Assembly: GCF_902459765.1 (NCBI RefSeq)
Contig: NZ_CABPSP010000014.1
Span: 124,001-188,000 of the forward strand
Source: Pandoraea anapnoica
GTDB lineage: Bacteria; Pseudomonadota; Gammaproteobacteria; Burkholderiales; Burkholderiaceae
Length of the DNA: 64,000 nucleotides
Reading direction: 5' to 3'
Shown one piece after another: positions 50,647 to 59,480 of the stretch. The position numbers and the translations under genes are program-made. Below the pieces are notes generated by a model. That model was not told the DNA's origin and did not search any database. It saw only the letters and a program-made list of their open reading frames with translations. Position 1 is the first letter of the stretch. Each line of letters starts with the position of its first letter.

Positions 50647-51981
50647 ATGAACACGAAACAGTTGACGACATCGTTGAGCTCGCTGGCATTGGCGCTGGCG
50701 CTCGGCACGGGGGCGGTGGGGACATCGTTCGCGCAGTCGAACGATCAGTTCATCGCGCTGGCTGACTATCGCGTTGGCCCGTACGGCGCGAACGGGCAAT
50801 CGTTCTACGGCGGGTTCATCGACTATCTGCAATACGTCAATCTGAAGAACGGCGGCGTGAACGGCGTCAAGCTCACGTGGGAAGAGTGCGAGACCGAGTA
50901 CAACAACGCCAAGGGCGTGGAGTGCTACGAGCGTCTCAAGGGCAAGAACCCGGTGACCAAGGGCACTGCGTATCACACGATGGCGACGGGCATCTCCTAC
51001 GCGCTGATCGACAAGACCGCGACCGATCAGGTGCCGCTCGTCATGATGGGCTATGGCCGCACCGACGCTGTCGACGGCACCGTGTTCCCGTGGGCTTTCC
51101 CGCTCGTGACGACCTATCAGATGCAGGCGTCCGCCATCATCAAGTTCCTCGCCGACAAGAACGGCGGATCGCTGAACGGCAAGAAGATCGTCTTCCTGTA
51201 TCACGACTCGGCATACGGCAAGGAGCCGATTGTCGCGATGCAAGCCGAGTCCAAGATCAACAAGTTCAACCTGATCGAGATTCCGGTGGCGCACCCGGGC
51301 AACGAACAGGGCGCGCAGTGGCTGCGCATTCGTCAGGAGAACCCGGATTACGTCGTGTTCTGGGGCTGGGGTGTGATGAACCAGACGGCGCTCAAGGCCG
51401 CGCAAAAGGTCGGCTATCCGCGCGAGAAGATCATCGGCAGCTGGTGGGCTGGGTCGGAGGAGGACACGATCCCGGCAGGTCCGGCCGCCAAGGGCTATAT
51501 GAGTGCGACGTGGAACGTGGCGGGTAAGCAGGTGCCGCTGATCGCAGACATCGAAAAGGTGGTCTACGGCGCGGGCAAGGGGAATATGCAGGACCCGTCG
51601 AAGGTCGGCTCGGTGCTGTACAACCGTGGCGTCTCGGCGGCCGTGGCGACGGTCGAAGCGCTGAACACCGCGCAGAACAAGTTCGGCAAGGGCAAGGTGT
51701 CGACGCCGGTGCAGGTGCGCTGGGCGTTCGAGAACCTGAACATCGACGCGGCGCGCCTGAAGGCGCTCGGGGCGACGGGGCTGCTGCCGGACATCAAGAC
51801 GAGCTGCGAAGACCACGAAGGCTCGGGCAAGGTCCGCATTCAGCAATGGGACGGCGCCAAGTGGGTGATGGTGTCCGACTGGATCGAAGGCAATCGCCGT
51901 CTGATCCACCCGTTGTTCGAAGCGTCGGCCAAGCAGTACGCCAAAGAGAAAGGCATGACGCCCGCCTGCTACAAGGGCTGA
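50647..51981 (+). CDS. Periplasmic substrate-binding protein of the liv-type importer
   Basis: Receptor subunit (444 residues) of the HAAT importer. Signal peptide ends at FAQ (about residue 29). The mature protein has a two-lobe periplasmic-binding fold (IALADYRVGPYGANGQ; KKIVFLYHDSAYGKEP; VVFWGWGVMNQTALKAAQKVG) and is longer than LivK/LivJ (about 345 mature), as in relatives that bind aromatic or other acids. Two Cys pairs may form disulfides. TGGAGA precedes ATG 50647. The ligand cannot be read from the sequence. Confidence 0.9.
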   Translation: MNTKQLTTSLSSLALALALGTGAVGTSFAQSNDQFIALADYRVGPYGANGQSFYGGFIDYLQYVNLKNGGVNGVKLTWEECETEYNNAKGVECYERLKGKNPVTKGTAYHTMATGISYALIDKTATDQVPLVMMGYGRTDAVDGTVFPWAFPLVTTYQMQASAIIKFLADKNGGSLNGKKIVFLYHDSAYGKEPIVAMQAESKINKFNLIEIPVAHPGNEQGAQWLRIRQENPDYVVFWGWGVMNQTALKAAQKVGYPREKIIGSWWAGSEEDTIPAGPAAKGYMSATWNVAGKQVPLIADIEKVVYGAGKGNMQDPSKVGSVLYNRGVSAAVATVEALNTAQNKFGKGKVSTPVQVRWAFENLNIDAARLKALGATGLLPDIKTSCEDHEGSGKVRIQQWDGAKWVMVSDWIEGNRRLIHPLFEASAKQYAKEKGMTPACYKG

Positions 51982-52042
51982 TGAAGGGTTGAGGATCCGC
52001 TGCCGGTCATGGGCACCGGCAGCACCGATTTCGGAGTGATGC

Positions 52043-52855
52043 ATGGAAGCGAGTTTGCGCGTCAACAACATCGAAGTCATTTACGACCACGTCATTCTGG
52101 TGCTCAAAGGCGTGTCGCTGATCGTGCCTGAGGGCAAGATCGTGGCGCTGCTCGGGGCCAACGGCGCGGGCAAGAGCACGACGCTCAAGGCCATCTCGAA
52201 TCTGTTGCATGCGGAACGCGGCGAGGTGACGAAAGGCACGATCGACTATCGCGGGGAACGGGTCGAGCAACTGACGCCCAACGGACTGGTCAAGCGCGGG
52301 GTGATTCAGGTGATGGAGGGACGTCACTGCTTCGGGCATCTGACCATCGAAGAGAATCTGCTGACGGGCGGCTATGTGCGGCACGCATCGCGCAGTGCAC
52401 AGCAGCACGCGCTGGAGCGCATTTACGCCTACTTCCCGCGTCTGAAGACGCGGCGCAAGTCGCAGGCGGGCTACACCTCCGGTGGCGAGCAGCAGATGTG
52501 CGCCATCGGGCGCGCCATGATGGCCCAGCCGTCGATGATTCTGCTCGACGAACCGTCGATGGGGCTCGCGCCGCAGATCGTCGAAGAGATCTTTACGATC
52601 GTGCGCGACCTGAATCAGCGCGAGAACGTCAGTTTCCTGCTCGCGGAGCAGAACACGATGGCCGCGCTGCGCTACGCGGACTACGGCTACATCCTTGAGA
52701 ACGGGCGCGTCGTGATGGATGGCGACGCGACGTCGCTGCGCGATAACGAGGACGTCAAGGAGTTCTACCTGGGCATCGCCAAAGACGGGGCGAGCAGTGC
52801 GGGGAGCTTCCGAAACGTCAAGAGCTACCGGCGGCGCAAGCGCTGGATTGCCTGA
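52043..52855 (+). CDS. LivF-type ABC transporter ATPase
   Basis: Second ATPase subunit (270 residues). Walker A GANGAGKST, VIQVMEGRHCFGHLT, signature YTSGGEQQM, Walker B ILLDEPSMGLAPQI and H-loop AEQN identify LivF. The C terminus is extended by about 20 basic residues. It completes the transporter: two ATPases, two permeases and one binding protein. A hairpin with a T-run follows the gene. Confidence 0.93.
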   Translation: MEASLRVNNIEVIYDHVILVLKGVSLIVPEGKIVALLGANGAGKSTTLKAISNLLHAERGEVTKGTIDYRGERVEQLTPNGLVKRGVIQVMEGRHCFGHLTIEENLLTGGYVRHASRSAQQHALERIYAYFPRLKTRRKSQAGYTSGGEQQMCAIGRAMMAQPSMILLDEPSMGLAPQIVEEIFTIVRDLNQRENVSFLLAEQNTMAALRYADYGYILENGRVVMDGDATSLRDNEDVKEFYLGIAKDGASSAGSFRNVKSYRRRKRWIA

Positions 52856-52868
52856 GCGAGAGCGTCAT

Positions 52869-52895
52869 CGAGTGACTCACGCACTCGCGTTTTTT
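52869..52895 (+). terminator. Intrinsic terminator or attenuator after the LivF gene
   Basis: Stem CGAGTG (52869-52874) / CACTCG (52882-52887) with a 7-base loop, then CG and a T6 run at 52890-52895. It lies between LivF and the PaaK-like gene, so it may lower expression of the latter. Confidence 0.6.
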
Positions 52896-52923
52896 CGTTA
52901 ATCCTCATCGTTGATCCGTTGAT

Positions 52924-54162
52924 ATGAACGATTACTTCGACACGCTGGAAATCCGTGCGCCAGAGGTTCGCGAGAAGGCGTTGCTGGCGGCGCTCCCGGC
53001 GCAGGTCTCGCATGCCCGCACGCATGCCGCCTACTTTTCCGAGGCGTTGAGCGATATCGACGCCAGCGAGATCGACTCGCGTGACGCGCTGGCCGGGTTG
53101 CCCGTCACGCGCAAATCGGATCTGGCGGCGTTTCAGGTGCGTCATCCGCCACTGGGCGGTCTGAACGCCACGCCCGTGAGCGGCCTTGCGCACGTCTACC
53201 AGTCACCCGGTCCGATCTACGAGCCGGACGGGCGCGGCAGCGACTGGTGGCGCTTTGCACGGGCGATGTACGCGGCAGGGCTGCGTCCGGGCGATCTGGT
53301 CTACAACACGTACTCGTATCACTTCACGCCCGCTGGCATGATGATCGAGACGGGGGCGGCGCGGCTGGGGTGTTGCGTATTCCCCGCTGGCGTCGGGCAG
53401 ACGGAACTGCAACTGGAAGCCATCCGGCACCTGAAGCCTGGCGCGTATGCGGGCACGCCGTCGTTCCTGAAGATTCTGATCGAGAAGGGCGAAGCGGCCG
53501 GGGCGGACCTCAGCTGCATCCGTCGCGCGACGCTTTCGGGCGAAGCGTTGCCGCCATCGTTGCGCGAGTGGTTCAACGGCCGGGGGATCACTGCGCGCCA
53601 GCTGTATGGCACTGCGGATCTGGGGCTGATTGCCTTCGAGAGCGATGCACAGGCGGGGCTGATCGTCGACGAAAACGTGCTGGTGGAGCTGGTCGAGCCG
53701 GGCGGCACGAAGCCGGTGCCCATGGGGGAGATTGGCGAAGTCGTGGTGACGAACTTCAACCCGGATTACCCGCTGATTCGCTTCGCGACCGGTGACCTGT
53801 CGGCGGTGGAAGCGGGTATCAGTCCTTGCGGGCGCACGAACATGCGTCTCAAGGGCTGGCTCGGGCGCGCGGATCAGACGGTAAAGGTGCGCGGCATGTT
53901 TGTTCATCCCGGGCAAATCGGCGAGATTGGCAAACGTTACCCGGAGCTGGTGCGGCTGCGTCTGCGCGTGGAGGGGCGGGTGGGGGATGACCGCATGCGT
54001 CTGCTGTGCGAGACGAACGACACGCCGCCGGATGGACTGGCGGCACGTCTGCAAGAGACGTTGCGCGACGTGACGCGACTGCGCGGTGAGGTGGATTTCG
54101 TCGCCGTCGGGTCGTTGCCGACCGATGGCAAGCTGGTGGAGGATGCGCGGGCTTACGACTGA
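52924..54162 (+). CDS. PaaK-like phenylacetate-CoA ligase family protein
   Basis: ANL adenylating enzyme of the PaaK branch, 412 residues. The N terminus (LLAALPAQVSHARTHAAYFSEAL, then LPVTRKSDL) and the late RTNMRLKGWLGRADQTVKVRGMFVHPGQI segment are typical of phenylacetate/aryl-acid CoA ligases. The usual Ser/Thr/Gly-rich ATP loop is modified (VYQSPGPIYEPDG). It should form an acyl adenylate and a CoA thioester. With the first gene of the operon it makes two acid-activating enzymes around one importer. The ribosome site is weak, and a terminator-like hairpin lies upstream. Substrate unknown. Confidence 0.85.
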   Translation: MNDYFDTLEIRAPEVREKALLAALPAQVSHARTHAAYFSEALSDIDASEIDSRDALAGLPVTRKSDLAAFQVRHPPLGGLNATPVSGLAHVYQSPGPIYEPDGRGSDWWRFARAMYAAGLRPGDLVYNTYSYHFTPAGMMIETGAARLGCCVFPAGVGQTELQLEAIRHLKPGAYAGTPSFLKILIEKGEAAGADLSCIRRATLSGEALPPSLREWFNGRGITARQLYGTADLGLIAFESDAQAGLIVDENVLVELVEPGGTKPVPMGEIGEVVVTNFNPDYPLIRFATGDLSAVEAGISPCGRTNMRLKGWLGRADQTVKVRGMFVHPGQIGEIGKRYPELVRLRLRVEGRVGDDRMRLLCETNDTPPDGLAARLQETLRDVTRLRGEVDFVAVGSLPTDGKLVEDARAYD

Positions 54163-54189
54163 CGCCGCGTACTCCTGGAAGTCCCGCAG

Positions 54190-54240
54190 GCGCGCGTGAT
54201 ATCGACGACATCGACGATATCCGCGCGCTTTCTTGTTTCT
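54190..54240 (+). terminator. Intrinsic terminator of the ligase/liv operon
   Basis: Arms 54190-54204 and 54215-54228 form a stem of about 14 bp with one bulged T (GCGCGCG..GATATCG against CGATATCCGCGCGC), followed by TTTCTTGTTTCT. Confidence 0.75.
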
Positions 54241-54250
54241 GCTTACCGCT

Positions 54251-54457
54251 TCACGACAGTGCGGTCGGCGACGGTGTGCTGACAGCGTCCGGTGCCTGCG
54301 TCGCCCGGCGGCGCTTGGTGCCAGCGAGCAGAATGCCGAGGGCTGCGAGCATGGCCGGTATCGCCAGAATCTTGAACAGCCCGGCGTTGCTCAAGTCAGC
54401 TGCGGGCGTGCTGAAATTGCTGCGCGACGATCTGGATTTGCTTGAACGGCATATCAA
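54251..54457 (-). CDS. Possible small membrane protein (weak)
   Basis: A 68-codon frame from TTG 54457 with one strongly hydrophobic segment (LFKILAIPAMLAALGILLAG) followed by KRRR, the usual membrane-helix-then-positive pattern. There is no convincing ribosome site, and the first ATG is inside the helix. The stretch 54163-54491 otherwise holds only the operon terminator. It may be a real single-pass protein or a chance frame. Confidence 0.25.
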   Translation of the reverse strand: MICRSSKSRSSRSNFSTPAADLSNAGLFKILAIPAMLAALGILLAGTKRRRATQAPDAVSTPSPTALS

Positions 54458-54491
54458 GCGGTGAGGGAGTCGGTGGGCGGACTGATGCCTG

Positions 54492-55112
54492 TTACGCCGT
54501 TGTGCTTTGCGCGAGTGAGCGCAGCAACGTCGGCACTTTGTCCTTGCTGGTGGTTTGCACGCGTGCGATTAAGGCGTGATCCACGCGCTTGAGGCCGTAG
54601 GTGCGTGAGATGTCCTCGTGCATGCGACGCCAAAGGTGCGTCGTCATCTCCGCGTCGACCATCGCCCTGTGGGCACGACCGGTCTTTGGAAGCTGAAGGA
54701 GATCGGCGAGGCTGGAGAGGCGGTGATTCCGGGCGTGCGGGTAGAGGCGCCGGGCGGTCAGCATCGTGCAGGCGAAGACGTGGTCCGAGCGCGCGCCCAG
54801 CATGGCGAGTTCTGCTTGCCAGAAGCGCTTGTCGAACCCCGCGTTGTGCGCGACGACCGGGCAGTTGCCAACGAACTGCGCGGCCTCGCGCATGACCTGC
54901 GAGACGGGCGGTGCGCCCGCGATCATATCGTTCGTAATGCCGGTGAGCGCGGCGACGTCCGACGGAATGCGCCGTCCGGCGTTCATCAGACTCTGATAGC
55001 GATCCACGATCTGCCCGTCGCGCAGCAGGATGACGGCGATTTCGGTGGCCCGATCGCCCTGCGTCGGCGACAGGCCGGTGGTTTCAAAGTCGAGGATCGC
55101 TACGGTTTGCAT
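54492..55112 (-). CDS. DnaQ-like 3'-5' exonuclease
   Basis: DEDDh-family exonuclease (206 residues), related to DNA polymerase III epsilon and exonuclease X. Exo I DFETTG, Exo II HNAGFDKRF and Exo III HRAMVDAEMT supply the four acidic metal ligands and the catalytic His. There is no polymerase-binding tail of the DnaQ kind. ATG 55112 with GAGAAG is preferred over TTG 55124. Probably works in DNA repair or RNA/DNA trimming; the exact substrate is not predictable. Confidence 0.88.
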   Translation of the reverse strand: MQTVAILDFETTGLSPTQGDRATEIAVILLRDGQIVDRYQSLMNAGRRIPSDVAALTGITNDMIAGAPPVSQVMREAAQFVGNCPVVAHNAGFDKRFWQAELAMLGARSDHVFACTMLTARRLYPHARNHRLSSLADLLQLPKTGRAHRAMVDAEMTTHLWRRMHEDISRTYGLKRVDHALIARVQTTSKDKVPTLLRSLAQSTTA

Positions 55113-55214
55113 GCCACTTCTCAAATGGACGTCGTCCTTGGGAGGACTACGTTGGCCAACATCGGAATTTTGCCGGTGATTTTACAGGGACTTGATGATG
55201 TACCGAACGTGGCG

Positions 55215-55529
55215 TCACTTTCTGAAATAAGACTTCTTCCCGCCGTCGGCATAGCAAAACGTACCACCTCTGGGGCCAGTGCAATAGGTCCCAGAGCGGC
55301 ACGTGCAGTCGTCATTTCCGGGCCATGATAGCGTCTTGGGCGAAAGGGCCGGGGCGCTAGTGCCCGGCATCGAGCAAATACGTTTCGACGCGCTGATCGA
55401 ACCGTCGCGGCAAAGAAATTGCTCTCCGACGCACCGTTCTATTCCCCCCTTGCTGCCGGAGCAAGGATAGTTCGCCGCGTGCGCGAAAGCCGAAACGCAC
55501 ATCGCTAAGAAAAGCAGACTGAGACGCAT
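55215..55529 (-). CDS. Small secreted cysteine-rich protein
   Basis: A 104-residue protein with a signal peptide ending at AHA (about residue 18), so it is exported to the periplasm or beyond. The mature part has eight cysteines (enough for four disulfides) and glycine-rich turns (CSGSKGG, CRDGS, CTGPRGG). GAGG lies 6 bases before ATG 55529; an ATG 12 bases upstream lacks a good site. Similar short proteins of unknown function occur in Burkholderia and Pseudomonas as far as I recall. Function unknown. Confidence 0.75.
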   Translation of the reverse strand: MRLSLLFLAMCVSAFAHAANYPCSGSKGGIERCVGEQFLCRDGSISASKRICSMPGTSAPALSPKTLSWPGNDDCTCRSGTYCTGPRGGTFCYADGGKKSYFRK

Positions 55530-55602
55530 CGTTATCCTCATTTTATCGACGGATCATACGATGACTTTAGAGGCGCTGCGGCCTTGTCCATGAGCGGGGC
55601 GT

Positions 55603-55640
55603 AAAAAAAGCGCCGCAAGCTTCTCGCTGGCGGCGCCTTT
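55603..55640. terminator. Intrinsic terminator after acnB
   Basis: Stem GCGCCGC (55610-55616) / GCGGCGC (55630-55636) with an A7 run at 55603-55609, read as T7 on the minus strand. It ends the acnB transcript. A short T-run on the other side could also stop plus-strand transcription. Confidence 0.85.
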
Positions 55641-55682
55641 TCAAACTACGGTGCAGACGTCGCACCGTAGTCCGGCAAGTGC

Positions 55683-58268
55683 TTAGATCTGCACCGTGTC
55701 GGCAACTTCCTTGAAGTCTTCGATCTGATCGAAGTTCATGTACTTGTAGATCTTGTCGCCGTTGGATGCGAGCACGCCCATGTCGGCCATGTACTCTTCC
55801 TTAGTCGGGATCTTGCCCAGACGCGAGCAGATCGCAGCCAGTTCTGCCGAGCCGAGGTACACGTTCGTGTTCTTGCCCAGACGGTTCGGGAAGTTACGGG
55901 TCGACGTCGACATGACCGTCGCGCCTTCGCGCACTTGTGCCTGATTACCCATGCACAGCGAGCAGCCCGGCATTTCGGTGCGAGCACCGGCCGTGCCGAA
56001 CACGCCGTAGTGACCTTCTTCCGTCAGTTGCTTCTGGTCCATCTTGGTCGGCGGGGCGACCCACAGCTTGACCGGAATGTCGCGCTTGCCTTCGAGCAGC
56101 TTCGATGCGGCGCGGAAGTGACCGATATTGGTCATGCACGAACCGATGAACACTTCGTCGATGGTCGCACCGGCAACGTCCGACAGCGTCTTCACGTCGT
56201 CCGGATCGTTCGGGCAGGCCACGATCGGCTCATGGATGTCGGCCAGATCGATTTCGATGACGGCAGCGTATTCGGCGTCGGCATCCGGCGAGAGCAGTTG
56301 CGGGTCGGCCAGCCACTGTTCCATGGCCGTGATACGGCGTTGCAGGCTGCGCGGATCCTGATAGCCCTGCGCGATCATCCACTTGAGCAGCGTGACGTTG
56401 CTGTTCAGGTATTCGATGATCGGTTCCTTGTTCAGGTGCACCGTGCAACCGGCGGCCGAACGCTCAGCGGAGGCGTCCGACAGCTCGAACGCTTGCTCAA
56501 CCTTCAGTTCGGGCAGGCCCTCGATTTCGAGGATGCGACCCGAGAAGATGTTCTTCTTGCCTTGCTTGGCGACCGTCAGCATGCCTTGCTTGATGGCGTA
56601 CAGCGGGATTGCGTTGACGAGGTCACGCAGCGTGACGCCCGGTTGCATCTTGCCCTTGAAGCGGACCAGCACCGATTCCGGCATGTCCAGCGGCATCGTG
56701 CCGGTGGCTGCGGCAAAGGCGACCAGACCCGAGCCTGCCGGGAAGCTGATGCCGATCGGGAAGCGGGTATGCGAGTCGCCGCCGGTGCCAACGGTGTCCG
56801 GCAGCAGCATGCGGTTGAGCCACGAGTGGATCACGCCGTCGCCCGGACGCAGCGCGATACCGCCACGGTTGCTGATGAAGTTCGGCAGCGTCTGGTGCGT
56901 CTTCACGTCCACCGGCTTCGGATAAGCGGCCGTGTGGCAGAACGATTGCATGACGAGGTCGGCCGAGAAGCCGAGGCAAGCCAGATCCTTCAGTTCGTCT
57001 CGGGTCATCGGGCCCGTCGTGTCTTGCGAGCCGACCGAGGTCATCTTGGGTTCGCAGTAGGTGCCCGGACGGACGCCCTGACCTTCCGGCAGACCGCAGG
57101 CGCGACCCACCATCTTCTGTGCCAGCGAGAAGCCGCGGCCGCTGTCCGACGGCTGTTGAGCCAGACGGAACAGCGTCGACGGCGCGAGACCCAGCGCTTC
57201 ACGCGCCTTGGCGGTCAGGCCGCGGCCGATGATCAGGGGAATACGGCCGCCGGCGCGCACTTCGTCGAACAACACGTCGGACTTGACCTGGAACTCGGCA
57301 ATCACGGCGCCGTTCTTCAGAGCGCGGCCTTCGTACGGACGCAGTTCGACCACGTCACCCATTTCCATCTGCGACACGTCGAGTTCGATCGGCAGTGCGC
57401 CGGCGTCTTCCATCGTGTTGTAGAAAATCGGGGCAATCTTGCTGCCGAGGCACACACCGCCGAAGCGCTTGTTCGGGATGAAGGGAATGTCTTCGCCCGT
57501 GAACCACAGCACCGAGTTGGTGGCCGACTTGCGCGAGGAACCCGTGCCGACGACGTCGCCGACATAAGCGACGAGGTGACCCTTTTCCTTGAGCGACTCG
57601 ATGAATTTGATCGGACCGCGCTTGCCGTCTTCTTCCGGGGTGATGCCGGGGCGGGCATTCTTGAGCATCGCCAGGGCGTGCATCGGAATGTCGGGGCGGG
57701 TGGTGGCGTCCGGGGCCGGCGAGAGATCGTCGGTGTTGGTTTCGCCCGTGACCTTGAATACGGTGATGGTCAGGCTTTGCGGGACTTCCGGGCGGCTCGT
57801 GAACCATTCGGCGTCGGCCCAGCTTTGCAGGACGGCGCGTGCGTTGGCGTTGCCCTTGTCGGCGAGTTCCTTGACGTCATGGAACTGGTCGAACATCAGC
57901 AGGGTTTTCTTGAGCGCATCGGCCGCGACGGTGCCGACTTCGGCGTCCGACAGCAGCTCGATGAGCGGGGCGATGTTGTAGCCGCCGAGCATCGTGCCGA
58001 GAAGTTCGGTGGCACGGGCGCGGGTGATCAGTGCGCAGGCCGTTTCGCCCTTGGCGACAGCCGCGAGGAAACCGGCCTTCACGCGGGCGGCTTCGTCAAC
58101 ACCGGCGGGCACGCGGTTCGTGATCAGATCGACCAGCGTCTGCGCTTCGCCAGCGGGCGGGTTGGTCAGCAGTTCGACCAGTTCGGCGGTCTGCTGAGCG
58201 GTCAGCGGCAGGGGAGGAATACCCAACGCGGCGCGGGCGGCCACGTGTTCACGATAGTTTTCAAGCAT
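55683..58268 (-). CDS. acnB: Aconitate hydratase B
   Basis: TCA-cycle enzyme that interconverts citrate and isocitrate, and in many bacteria also hydrates 2-methylaconitate. Length 861 is normal for AcnB. The N-terminal HEAT-like helical domain ([20 protein letters not shown]) precedes the swivel domain, which is the AcnB order. [4Fe-4S] ligands are in [13 protein letters not shown] and [21 protein letters not shown] is the substrate loop. It has its own promoter region with a strong palindrome at 58378-58398 and its own terminator. Confidence 0.98.
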   Translation of the reverse strand: MLENYREHVAARAALGIPPLPLTAQQTAELVELLTNPPAGEAQTLVDLITNRVPAGVDEAARVKAGFLAAVAKGETACALITRARATELLGTMLGGYNIAPLIELLSDAEVGTVAADALKKTLLMFDQFHDVKELADKGNANARAVLQSWADAEWFTSRPEVPQSLTITVFKVTGETNTDDLSPAPDATTRPDIPMHALAMLKNARPGITPEEDGKRGPIKFIESLKEKGHLVAYVGDVVGTGSSRKSATNSVLWFTGEDIPFIPNKRFGGVCLGSKIAPIFYNTMEDAGALPIELDVSQMEMGDVVELRPYEGRALKNGAVIAEFQVKSDVLFDEVRAGGRIPLIIGRGLTAKAREALGLAPSTLFRLAQQPSDSGRGFSLAQKMVGRACGLPEGQGVRPGTYCEPKMTSVGSQDTTGPMTRDELKDLACLGFSADLVMQSFCHTAAYPKPVDVKTHQTLPNFISNRGGIALRPGDGVIHSWLNRMLLPDTVGTGGDSHTRFPIGISFPAGSGLVAFAAATGTMPLDMPESVLVRFKGKMQPGVTLRDLVNAIPLYAIKQGMLTVAKQGKKNIFSGRILEIEGLPELKVEQAFELSDASAERSAAGCTVHLNKEPIIEYLNSNVTLLKWMIAQGYQDPRSLQRRITAMEQWLADPQLLSPDADAEYAAVIEIDLADIHEPIVACPNDPDDVKTLSDVAGATIDEVFIGSCMTNIGHFRAASKLLEGKRDIPVKLWVAPPTKMDQKQLTEEGHYGVFGTAGARTEMPGCSLCMGNQAQVREGATVMSTSTRNFPNRLGKNTNVYLGSAELAAICSRLGKIPTKEEYMADMGVLASNGDKIYKYMNFDQIEDFKEVADTVQI

Positions 58269-58377
58269 GAGGAGACCTGCTGATGTTGCGTTTCGGGGGA
58301 GGTTTTGAGGCCTCCAAGGCTTGTTCCAGTACGGCTTTTGCCCGTGATTTTAGTCCCTATGCAAGGCAAGGTCAAAT

Positions 58378-58398
58378 GTCTTATGTCTTATATAAGAC
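58378..58398. promoter_or_regulatory. GTCTTAT palindrome with extra half-site in the acnB promoter
   Basis: Perfect 14-bp palindrome GTCTTATATAAGAC (58385-58398), directly preceded by another GTCTTAT half-site (58378-58384). It lies about 110-130 bases before the acnB start. Such sites are typical of dimeric GntR-family regulators of central metabolism; which protein binds is not known from this window. Confidence 0.6.
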
Positions 58399-58511
58399 TT
58401 GACGAATAGTGATGCTTTTAGGAGGGAACATGCGACATAAGGGCAGGGGGGGGGCGTGCGCCGGGGAGGCGGCAGGACGGCGCAGCAGCCGGTACGGACC
58501 GCTACCCCGGA

Positions 58512-59297
58512 TCAGGCGAAGTACTGGCCGGGCGTGCGTCCGAGGGATTTGCGGAACATTTCGATGAAGCCCGTCGTGCTCTCGTAGCCCAGCTCGTTGG
58601 CGACCGCGGAGACGGCCCGGCCTTCGGCCAGTCGGTACAGCGCTTCTTGCAGGCGGACATGGCGTCGCCATTCGTCGAACGTCTGGTTGAGTTCGCGGGT
58701 GAACAGGCGTGACAGGGTGCGCGAACTGGCCCCGACGTGATCGCCCCATTCCTGGAGTGTCCGGTTGTCGGACGGCTCGCGCAGGAATTCGGTGCAAAGG
58801 CGGGCGAGACGTCGTTCACGCGGTATTTCGAGCGACAGCGGGATTTCGTCGCTGAATTCGAGTTCGTCGCGGATGATCTCGAAGAATTTGTCGACGTGAC
58901 GCTTGCGTAGAAGCGGCTCGTCGGTGGATGCCGCGCGCAGGATCAGTTCGCGCATCAGGTTGGAGACGACAAGCGGCTCGCATGTCTTGGGCAAGTCGGC
59001 GACGACGTGCGGCGAGATCAGCAGGTTGTGCATGCCGAACGATGCCCGCAGCCGTACGGCGTGCAACGTCATCGGTGGAATCCAGACGGCGCGCTGTGGA
59101 GGGACGACCCAGGTGCCGCGTGGGGTGTCGACGCACATGATGCCTTCGCCGCCGTACAGCACCTGACCATAGGGGTGGACGTGGGGCTCGACGCCGCCCC
59201 CAGCGGGGAACTCGAAGGCCAGACCGACCATGGGGGCTGGCGAAATTCGCGACTCGAAGAACTCGACGTCCTGTGCGGTGATGATCCGGGTCTGCAT
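58512..59297 (-). CDS. AraC-family regulator with cupin sensor domain
   Basis: A 261-residue regulator. The N-terminal half is a cupin-like sensor (EPHVHPYGQVLYGGEG; WVVPPQRAVWIPP). The C-terminal half has two helix-turn-helix motifs (WGDHVGASSRTLSRLF and VANELGYESTTGFIEMFRKSLGRTPGQY). The gene lies beside a transporter and a flavoprotein operon, so control of that uptake/oxidation system is likely. Repeated ACGTTAA elements just upstream may be its operators. Confidence 0.9.
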   Translation of the reverse strand: MQTRIITAQDVEFFESRISPAPMVGLAFEFPAGGGVEPHVHPYGQVLYGGEGIMCVDTPRGTWVVPPQRAVWIPPMTLHAVRLRASFGMHNLLISPHVVADLPKTCEPLVVSNLMRELILRAASTDEPLLRKRHVDKFFEIIRDELEFSDEIPLSLEIPRERRLARLCTEFLREPSDNRTLQEWGDHVGASSRTLSRLFTRELNQTFDEWRRHVRLQEALYRLAEGRAVSAVANELGYESTTGFIEMFRKSLGRTPGQYFA

Positions 59298-59310
59298 GAC
59301 GGCCCCCGAG

Positions 59311-59405
59311 GCGTTAACGTACGGTAACGGACGTTAAGAGACGTTAAAGGAAAGAAATGCTCGTTTCATTCTTTCCTTAACATCCGTCGTCGGACATGGG
59401 GGTTA
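59311..59405. repeat. Clustered GTTAA repeats and an imperfect hairpin before the AraC gene
   Basis: Several copies of a GTTAA/ACGTTAA element (starting near 59313, 59331, 59341 and 59402) and a related GGTAACG near 59323. An inverted repeat joins TTAAAGGAAAGAA (from 59344) to TTCTTTCCTTAA (ending 59380). It lies between the AraC gene and the end of the transporter gene, in the AraC promoter. Confidence 0.5.
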
Positions 59406-59480
59406 ACGTGGGTGGTCTCGGGATCGGGCGGAAGGAGGGGGATAGTCCAGGAGGGCAGCGCTGCCCTCCGGCGCAATGGC

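Noticed and set aside
54276-54464. Plus-strand 62-codon frame in the gap after the PaaK-like gene
   Set aside because: No ribosome site; it overlaps a more protein-like hydrophobic frame on the minus strand, itself uncertain.
55935-58283. Plus-strand open frame (782 codons) opposite acnB
   Set aside because: Shadow of the aconitase gene; no signal, domain or ribosome site.
58430-58591. Small plus-strand frame with AGGAGG before ATG 58430
   Set aside because: Despite the site, it runs antisense into the end of the AraC gene, is Arg/Gly-rich and has no recognisable features.
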